Origin: Streptomyces tendae
Lineage (GTDB): Bacteria; Actinomycetota; Actinomycetes; Streptomycetales; Streptomycetaceae
Assembly: GCF_008632955.1 (NCBI RefSeq)
Contig: NZ_CP043959.1
Span: 6,820,001-6,884,000 of the forward strand
Length of the DNA stretch: 64,000 nt
Reading direction: 5' to 3'
Shown in pieces: positions 59,110 to 64,000 of the stretch; the first letter of the stretch is position 1, and each line of letters starts with the position of its first letter. The notes beneath the pieces were generated by a model. The model was not told the origin of the DNA. It made no database searches and worked only from the letters and a program-made list of their open reading frames with translations. A program made the position numbers and the translations under genes.

Positions 59110-59131
59110 TTCATATGTGAGGCTGTGCCCC

Positions 59132-60394
59132 ATGGCCGTCGTCCGTGACCTGCGCGTACTGCTGCGCTTCCAAGGCTTCCGACGCCTGCTGGCCGTCCGG
59201 CTGCTCTCCCAGGGCGCCGACGGCGTCTTCCAGGTCGCGCTCGCCGCCTACGTCGTCTTCTCACCGGAGCGGCAGACCTCGGCCGCGGCGATCGCCTCCG
59301 CGATGGCCATCCTGCTCCTGCCGTACTCCGTGGTCGGCCCCTTCGCAGGCGTCCTGCTGGACCGCTGGCGGCGCCGTCAGGTCTTCGTCCACGGCAATCT
59401 GCTGCGTGCCTTGATGGCCTCGGTGACCGCTGTCCTCATCCTCGCCCGGGTGCCCGACTGGCTCCTGTTCGTGGCCGCGCTGTGCGTCACCGGCGTCAAC
59501 CGGTTCGTCCTCGCCGGGCTGTCCGCCGCGCTGCCCCGTGTGGTGGACGGCGAGCGGCTCGTCATCGCCAACTCCCTCTCGCCGACGGCCGGGACGCTCG
59601 CCGCCACAGCGGGCGGCGGTCTGGCCTTCGTCGTCCGGCTGGTCGTCGCCGACTCCGACGCCGCCGTGGTGCTGGTGGGTGCCGCGCTGTACCTGTGCGC
59701 GGCGCTGGCGGCCTTGCGCATCGCCAAAGAAGCCCTCGGACCGGACCGTGCCCTGGTGCACCCCCGGCTGTCCGCGGCTCTCTCCGGCACCGCCGGCAGT
59801 CTGGCCGCCGGCGTGCGTCACCTGGCGGCCCCTCAACGCAGGGACGCCGCCTGGGCGCTCACGGGGATGTTCCTCATGCGATTCTGCTACGGCGCGATGC
59901 TCGTGATGCTGCTGATGCTCTGCCGGTACCACCTGACGTCGACCACGGACGAGGGACTCGCGCTGCTGGGGCTGGCGTTGGGCGTGTCCGGCGCCGGCTT
60001 CTTCGCCGCGGCCGTGCTGACGCCGTGGGCCGCGGGGCGGCTGGGCCCGGGCCGCTGGATCGTGACGTGTGCCGCGGCGGCGGCCGTGCTGGAGCCGGCG
60101 TTCGGTCTGCCCTTCGCCTCCGGGCCTCTGCTGGCAGGGGCGTTCGTGCTCGGCGTGACGACCCAGGGCGCGAAGATCGCCACGGACAGCATCGTCCAGG
60201 CCTCCGTGGACGACGAGTTCCGCGGCCGGATCTTCTCGGTGTACGACGTGCTGTTCAACGTGGCCTTCGTCGGCGCGGCTGCCGTGGCCGCCCTGATGCT
60301 CCCTCCGGACGGCCGCTCGGTCCCACTGGTGGTAACAATCGCCGTTATCTACGGGGCGGTTGCGGTAACTATGGCCCGGTTTGAGCGCCAGTAA
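59132..60394 (+). CDS. MFS transporter
   Basis: A 420-aa, 12-TM protein from ATG 59132 (MAVVRDLRVLLRFQGFRRLL). The N-terminal RLLSQGADGVFQVALAAYVV and motif-A-like GPFAGVLLDRWRRRQVFVHG (about residues 70-89) identify the MFS_1/MFS_3 (EntS-like) exporters. The C-terminal half contains QGAKIATDSIVQASVDDEFRG (about 348-368), a feature of macrolide-exporter-type members. Cargo unknown; the position next to ino1 is conserved in Streptomyces as I recall it. Confidence 0.85.
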   Translation: MAVVRDLRVLLRFQGFRRLLAVRLLSQGADGVFQVALAAYVVFSPERQTSAAAIASAMAILLLPYSVVGPFAGVLLDRWRRRQVFVHGNLLRALMASVTAVLILARVPDWLLFVAALCVTGVNRFVLAGLSAALPRVVDGERLVIANSLSPTAGTLAATAGGGLAFVVRLVVADSDAAVVLVGAALYLCAALAALRIAKEALGPDRALVHPRLSAALSGTAGSLAAGVRHLAAPQRRDAAWALTGMFLMRFCYGAMLVMLLMLCRYHLTSTTDEGLALLGLALGVSGAGFFAAAVLTPWAAGRLGPGRWIVTCAAAAAVLEPAFGLPFASGPLLAGAFVLGVTTQGAKIATDSIVQASVDDEFRGRIFSVYDVLFNVAFVGAAAVAALMLPPDGRSVPLVVTIAVIYGAVAVTMARFERQ

Positions 60395-60517
60395 GTGTCA
60401 CATCAGCGCCACAGTGGCTGAACTCGCTTCAGAGTTGTCCGTGGGGACCGGTAGCTTACGTGGGTCTTACCAGCGCGCCTTTCGCGTCACGTTTCTATGT
60501 TCTAGGGGGACCCCCAA

Positions 60518-61006
60518 GTGACCACTCCGCCGCCCCAGGGCAACCCGTTCGCACAGGGCCAGCAGCAGCCCTACGGCCAGCCCCAGGGCCAGGCCCCCTT
60601 CCCGCAGCAGGCCGGCCAGCCTGGCTTCCCCCCGCCCGGGGCGCCGGTGCCGCCGCAGCAGCCGCAGGGTCGCAAGATCAGCTTCAAGACGATCAAGAAC
60701 ATCGTCATCGTCCTGATCGTCGCCGGTGTAGCCATCGGTGGGTGGATCGCGAGCCGTGACGACGCCAGCGCGGCCGCTGTGGGCGACTGCATGCACCGCG
60801 GCAGCACCGACGACAACGACCCGGACCTCGAGGTCGTGGACTGCGGTGACACGAAGGCGCAGTACAAGGTGCTGGCCAAGATCGAGGGCAACTTCTCGGG
60901 CATCACGGCCCAGAGCAAGTGCGAGGCCGAGGCCAAGGACTTCGAGTACGTGTACACGGAGACCAACGGCAGCAAGAGCTTCCTGCTCTGCCTGAAGGAC
61001 AAGTAG
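60518..61006 (+). CDS. Membrane-anchored protein with Pro/Gln-rich N terminus
   Basis: A 162-aa protein starting at GTG 60518. Residues 1-50 are low-complexity (PQG, QPYGQPQGQ, PPPGAPVPPQQ). One TM helix (TIKNIVIVLIVAGVAIGGWI, about 57-76) follows. The outside domain of about 85 residues has four cysteines (GDCMHRGS, VDCGD, SKCEAE, LLCLKD), likely two disulfides, and resembles actinobacterial LppU-type domains. It may be a small sensor or wall-associated protein. Two parS palindromes follow the stop. Confidence 0.8.
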   Translation: MTTPPPQGNPFAQGQQQPYGQPQGQAPFPQQAGQPGFPPPGAPVPPQQPQGRKISFKTIKNIVIVLIVAGVAIGGWIASRDDASAAAVGDCMHRGSTDDNDPDLEVVDCGDTKAQYKVLAKIEGNFSGITAQSKCEAEAKDFEYVYTETNGSKSFLLCLKDK

Positions 61007-61015
61007 AAAGAGATC

Positions 61016-61051
61016 CGGGGGGCGGTGTTTCACGTGAAACACCGCCCCCCG
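61016..61051. terminator. 36-bp perfect palindrome with parS at its centre
   Basis: CGGGGGGCGGTGTTTCAC followed by its complement; the central parS is 61027-61040. It lies 9 bases after the LppU-like stop, so it can act as terminator. Confidence 0.9.
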
Positions 61052-61059
61052 ACTCATGG

Positions 61060-61093
61060 ACGGGGTCATGTTTCACGTGAAACATGACCCCGT
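61060..61093. terminator. 34-bp perfect palindrome with parS at its centre
   Basis: ACGGGGTCATGTTTCAC followed by its complement; the central parS is 61070-61083. It sits 8 bases past the cca stop (minus strand) and only 8 bases from the previous palindrome, giving a parS pair 43 bp apart. Confidence 0.9.
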
Positions 61094-61101
61094 TTCTGTC
61101 G

Positions 61102-62568
61102 TCATCCCTGCTGCTCGGCCCACCACTCCTTGAGTGCCGCGACCGCCGTTTCGTGGCCCATAGGACCGTTCTCCAGCCGGAGCTCCAACAGGTGCTTGTA
61201 GGCCTGCCCGACCGCCGGCCCCGGCTTGATCTCCAGGATCTCCATGATCTGGTTGCCGTCGAGGTCCGGGCGGATGGCGTCCAGCTCCTCCTGCTCCTGG
61301 AGCTGGGCGATGCGCGCCTCCAGGCCGTCGTACGCACGGGAGAGAGCGGCGGCCTTGCGACGGTTCCGCGTGGTGCAGTCCGACCGGGTCAGCTTGTGGA
61401 GGCGGCTCAGCAGCGGCCCCGCGTCACGGACGTAGCGGCGGACGGCGGAGTCCGTCCACTCTCCCGTGCCGTACCCGTGGAACCGCAGATGCAGCTCGAC
61501 GAGCTGGGAGACGTCCTTCACCAGTTCGTTGGAGTACTTGAGCGCGGTCATGCGCTTCTTGGTCATCTTCGCCCCGACCACCTCGTGGTGATGGAACGAG
61601 ACACGGCCGTCCTTCTCGAAGCGGCGGGTACGGGGCTTGCCGATGTCGTGCAGCAGGGCGGCCAGCCGGAGGGTCAGGTCGGGACCTTCCTCCTCCAGGG
61701 CCATCGCCTGCTCCAGAACGATCAGCGTGTGCTCGTAGACGTCCTTGTGCCGGTGGTGCTCGTCCCGCTCCAGATGCAGGGCCGGGAGTTCGGGCAGCAC
61801 GTACTCGGCGATCCCGGTGTCCACAAGCAGGGTGAGGCCCTTGCGGGGGTGCTCGGAGAGGATCAGCTTGTTCAGCTCGTCCCGGATACGCTCGGCGGAG
61901 ACGATCTCAATGCGCCCGGCCATCTCCTTCATCGCCGTGACGACCTCGGGGGCCACCTCGAAGTCGAGCTGGGCGGCGAATCGCGCGGCCCGCATCATCC
62001 GCAGCGGGTCGTCCGAGAAGGACTCCTCAGGCGTCCCCGGCGTGCGCAGCACCTGCTCCGCGAGGTCCTGGAGGCCCCCGTGCGGATCGATGAACCGCTT
62101 TTCCGGGAGGGCGACGGCCATCGCGTTCACCGTGAAGTCACGGCGCACGAGATCTTCCTCGATGGAGTCGCCGTAGGAGACCTCGGGCTTGCGGGAGGTG
62201 CGGTCGTACGCCTCGGAGCGATAGGTGGTCACCTCGATCTGGAAGCTCCGGTCGGTGTCCCCGACGCGCGCCTCCTTCTGCGCTCCGACCGTCCCGAAGG
62301 CGATCCCGACGTCCCAGACGGCGTCCGCCCAGGGACGCATGATCTTCAGGACGTCCTGCGGGCGGGCGTCGGTCGTGAAGTCCAGGTCGTTGCCGAGGCG
62401 GCCGAGCAGTGCGTCCCGCACCGAGCCGCCGACCAGGGCGAGTGAGAACCCCGCCTCCTGGAAACGGCGGGCTAGGTCGTCGGCGACAGGGGCGACCCGC
62501 AGCAGTTCACTCACGGCGCGGTCCTGCACCTGGCTCAGGGCACTGGTTGCTTCGTTGGCGTTCGGCAC
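61102..62568 (-). CDS. cca: CCA-adding tRNA nucleotidyltransferase
   Basis: A 488-aa class II nucleotidyltransferase that adds or repairs the 3' CCA of tRNAs. The N-terminal head has FSLALVGGSVRDALLG (about residues 41-56) and NDLDFTTDARP with the two catalytic Asp. The A/C-discriminating block DDPLRMMRAARFA and the neck EIVSAERIRDELNKLI follow. A C-terminal HD domain is present (HLERDEHHRHKDVYEHTLIV and LLHDIGKPRT). It is essential here because the tRNA-like gene at 4.06-4.15 kb, like many Streptomyces tRNAs, does not encode CCA. Confidence 0.96.
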   Translation of the reverse strand: MPNANEATSALSQVQDRAVSELLRVAPVADDLARRFQEAGFSLALVGGSVRDALLGRLGNDLDFTTDARPQDVLKIMRPWADAVWDVGIAFGTVGAQKEARVGDTDRSFQIEVTTYRSEAYDRTSRKPEVSYGDSIEEDLVRRDFTVNAMAVALPEKRFIDPHGGLQDLAEQVLRTPGTPEESFSDDPLRMMRAARFAAQLDFEVAPEVVTAMKEMAGRIEIVSAERIRDELNKLILSEHPRKGLTLLVDTGIAEYVLPELPALHLERDEHHRHKDVYEHTLIVLEQAMALEEEGPDLTLRLAALLHDIGKPRTRRFEKDGRVSFHHHEVVGAKMTKKRMTALKYSNELVKDVSQLVELHLRFHGYGTGEWTDSAVRRYVRDAGPLLSRLHKLTRSDCTTRNRRKAAALSRAYDGLEARIAQLQEQEELDAIRPDLDGNQIMEILEIKPGPAVGQAYKHLLELRLENGPMGHETAVAALKEWWAEQQG

Positions 62569-62769
62569 AACAGAAGAGAGTACGTGGCCCGAACGGCCCG
62601 GAGCGCCCCGAAAATGACGCAGGGACGGACACCTGTGGCGATCATGGACAAGGCTCGCGCCGCTCGATCTTGGACACCGGTCCGCGGCACTTCCCCTCCC
62701 CGCACATCGTTACCATGCCTGGACGCACATTCCGACGACCACTGACGACGACAAGGGACGGGCGAGCGC

Positions 62770-64000
62770 GTGGCCGAGGCGGCAGACTTCCAGGGGACCA
62801 GTCCCTCACCTGCCCGCCGCTGGCTGCGGCGCACCGGTGCCCTGCTCGCCGGGGCGCCCCTCGTGGCGGGGCTGCTTCAGCTGCCCGCCGCGTCCCCCGC
62901 GGAAGCCGCGGTACCGGCCGCGCCGCGGGCCGCCTCCGACGACGGATCGGTGGCTGTCTCCGTCGACTCCCTCACACCCTCCGCTCCCAGCGAGGACGAC
63001 ACCGTCACCGTCTCCGGGACGGTGACCAACAAGGGCAAACGGGCCGTCACCGACGCCTCCGTCGGCCTGCGGGTCGGGCCGCTGCTGGACACCCGGTCGA
63101 GCATCGACAGGGTGGCGAAGAACGCCGGAGACGTCGACAGCCCCCTCGGCGCGGAGATCGACGACAAGTACTCCGAGAAGTTCTCCAAGCTCACCCCGGG
63201 CGTCTCCCAGCCCTACTCCATCTCCGTCCCGGCGAACGCGCTGGACCTCGGTGACGACGGTGTCTACGAGCTGTCGGTCTCCCTCGCCGGGGAGACCTCC
63301 GACGAGCCCTGGGAGCACACGCTCGGCGTCCGGCGGACGTTCCTGCCGTGGCAGCCCCAGGACGCCGGCACCAAGACGAAGACGACGTTCATGTGGCCGC
63401 TGATCTCCACCGTCCACATGACGGCGGAGACCGGCTCGGACGAGGAGCAGACGCCCGTCTTCCACGACGACGAGCTCGCCGCGGAGATCTCCCCTGGCGG
63501 CCGGCTGGACCGGATGGTGGCCCTCGGCCAGGACCTCGACGTCACCTGGGTGATCGACCCGGACCTGCTGGCCTCCGTCGAGGCCATGACCACCCGGTAC
63601 GAGATCCCCGGCGAGACCGAGGACGACAACAACGTCGTCGGCGGCCATCAGGCAGTCGCCAAGCGCTGGCTCACCGAGGTGCAGAAGGCGGTCACGGACA
63701 AGGAGGTCGTCGCGCTGCCCTTCGGCGACCCGGACCTGGCGTCCCTCGCCCACCGCGGCACGTCCGTCACCGGTTCGCTCCGCCACCTCAAGGAAGCCAC
63801 CGACGTCGCCGCCGGCACGGTGGAGTCGATCCTCCATGTGAAGCCCACCACGGACTTCGCCTGGCCCGTCGAGGGCGCCGTCGACCCTTCCGTCATCAAG
63901 GTCTCCACCTCCGCCGGAGCCGACAAGGTGATCGCCCGCAGCGACACCTTCGAGGAGGGCCGCGACCTCACCTACACGCCCACCGCGCCCCGGCCGATCG
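62770..64000 (+). CDS. Large secreted protein, DUF6049-like (5' part)
   Basis: GTG 62770 opens a frame that runs off the window end after about 410 codons (VAEAADFQGTSPSPARRW). RRWLRRTGALLAGAPLVAGLLQLPAASPAEA (split here as RRWLRRTGALL and GLLQLPAASPAEA) is an N-terminal signal peptide region with positive charge before a hydrophobic core. The rest is extracellular and beta-rich (VAVSVDSLTPSAPSEDDTVT, YELSVSLAGET). It matches the secreted protein found between cca and murJ in Streptomyces. Divergent from cca. Function unknown; probable cell-envelope role. Confidence 0.8.
   Translation, partial: MAEAADFQGTSPSPARRWLRRTGALLAGAPLVAGLLQLPAASPAEAAVPAAPRAASDDGSVAVSVDSLTPSAPSEDDTVTVSGTVTNKGKRAVTDASVGLRVGPLLDTRSSIDRVAKNAGDVDSPLGAEIDDKYSEKFSKLTPGVSQPYSISVPANALDLGDDGVYELSVSLAGETSDEPWEHTLGVRRTFLPWQPQDAGTKTKTTFMWPLISTVHMTAETGSDEEQTPVFHDDELAAEISPGGRLDRMVALGQDLDVTWVIDPDLLASVEAMTTRYEIPGETEDDNNVVGGHQAVAKRWLTEVQKAVTDKEVVALPFGDPDLASLAHRGTSVTGSLRHLKEATDVAAGTVESILHVKPTTDFAWPVEGAVDPSVIKVSTSAGADKVIARSDTFEEGRDLTYTPTAPRPI

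Overview
The window is high-GC actinomycete DNA and almost certainly comes from a Streptomyces chromosome close to oriC. The evidence is the ssgR-ssgA sporulation pair, femX, a fused cydCD, an actinobacterial inositol-phosphate synthase, the dnaB and rpsF-ssb-rpsR-rplI blocks, nine copies of the ParB site GTTTCACGTGAAAC (two are one-base variants), and three clusters of Streptomyces-type DnaA boxes. Gene order matches the S. coelicolor region of about SCO3963 to SCO3895, so the origin should lie to the right of the window. That placement rests on recalled gene order, not on a search.

Layout. 1-4.5 kb: the end of a DyP-type peroxidase, pheA, a DnaA-box cluster, serS, a HAD hydrolase, a 13-copy 7-bp tandem repeat, and a serine-type tRNA-like gene with an abnormal anticodon arm. 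4.5-8.1 kb: a four-gene operon encoding two ABC exporters. 8.1-14.3 kb: an alpha/beta-hydrolase-SDR fusion, a second DnaA-box group, RNA 2'-phosphotransferase, an LLM flavin oxidoreductase, a second HAD hydrolase and a LytM peptidase. 14.3-21 kb: a structured RNA leader with a 19-codon hydrophobic ORF, then cydA-cydB-cydCD under a Rex operator. 21-32 kb: hisC, a LacI regulator, a long non-coding stretch, a metallophosphatase, a TerD-VWA protein, thiC with a TPP riboswitch, and a YibE/F protein. 32-41.9 kb: ssgR-ssgA, small membrane proteins, a tyrosine phosphatase, a Cys/Met-type PLP enzyme, a LysR regulator, Nudix, acetyltransferases and an MFS/MarR pair. 41.9-49.5 kb: a serine hydrolase, an APH-like kinase, dnaB, the third DnaA-box group, a MATE pump and rpsF-ssb-rpsR-rplI. 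49.5-64 kb: cell-envelope genes (femX, an alanine-racemase-like protein, a polytopic glycosyltransferase, a class A PBP), a PadR regulator with a perfect palindromic operator, ino1, an MFS protein, a secreted or membrane protein, cca, and the start of a large secreted DUF6049-type gene.

How it works together. Three themes recur: chromosome replication and segregation sites (DnaA boxes, parS), translation (serS, ribosomal proteins, cca, kptA, the tRNA-like gene) and cell-wall growth (LytM, SsgA, FemX, PBP). Replication and segregation sites are built into gene control regions. Three parS copies sit at the centres of perfect 34-36 bp palindromes that look like terminators. One parS overlaps the cydCD start codon. 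One variant lies inside the expansion loop of the thiC TPP riboswitch.

The least explained elements are the structured RNA with its 19-aa peptide (14.47-14.70 kb), the tRNA-like gene abutting a heptanucleotide repeat (3.97-4.15 kb), and the parS-in-riboswitch arrangement (30.05-30.22 kb).
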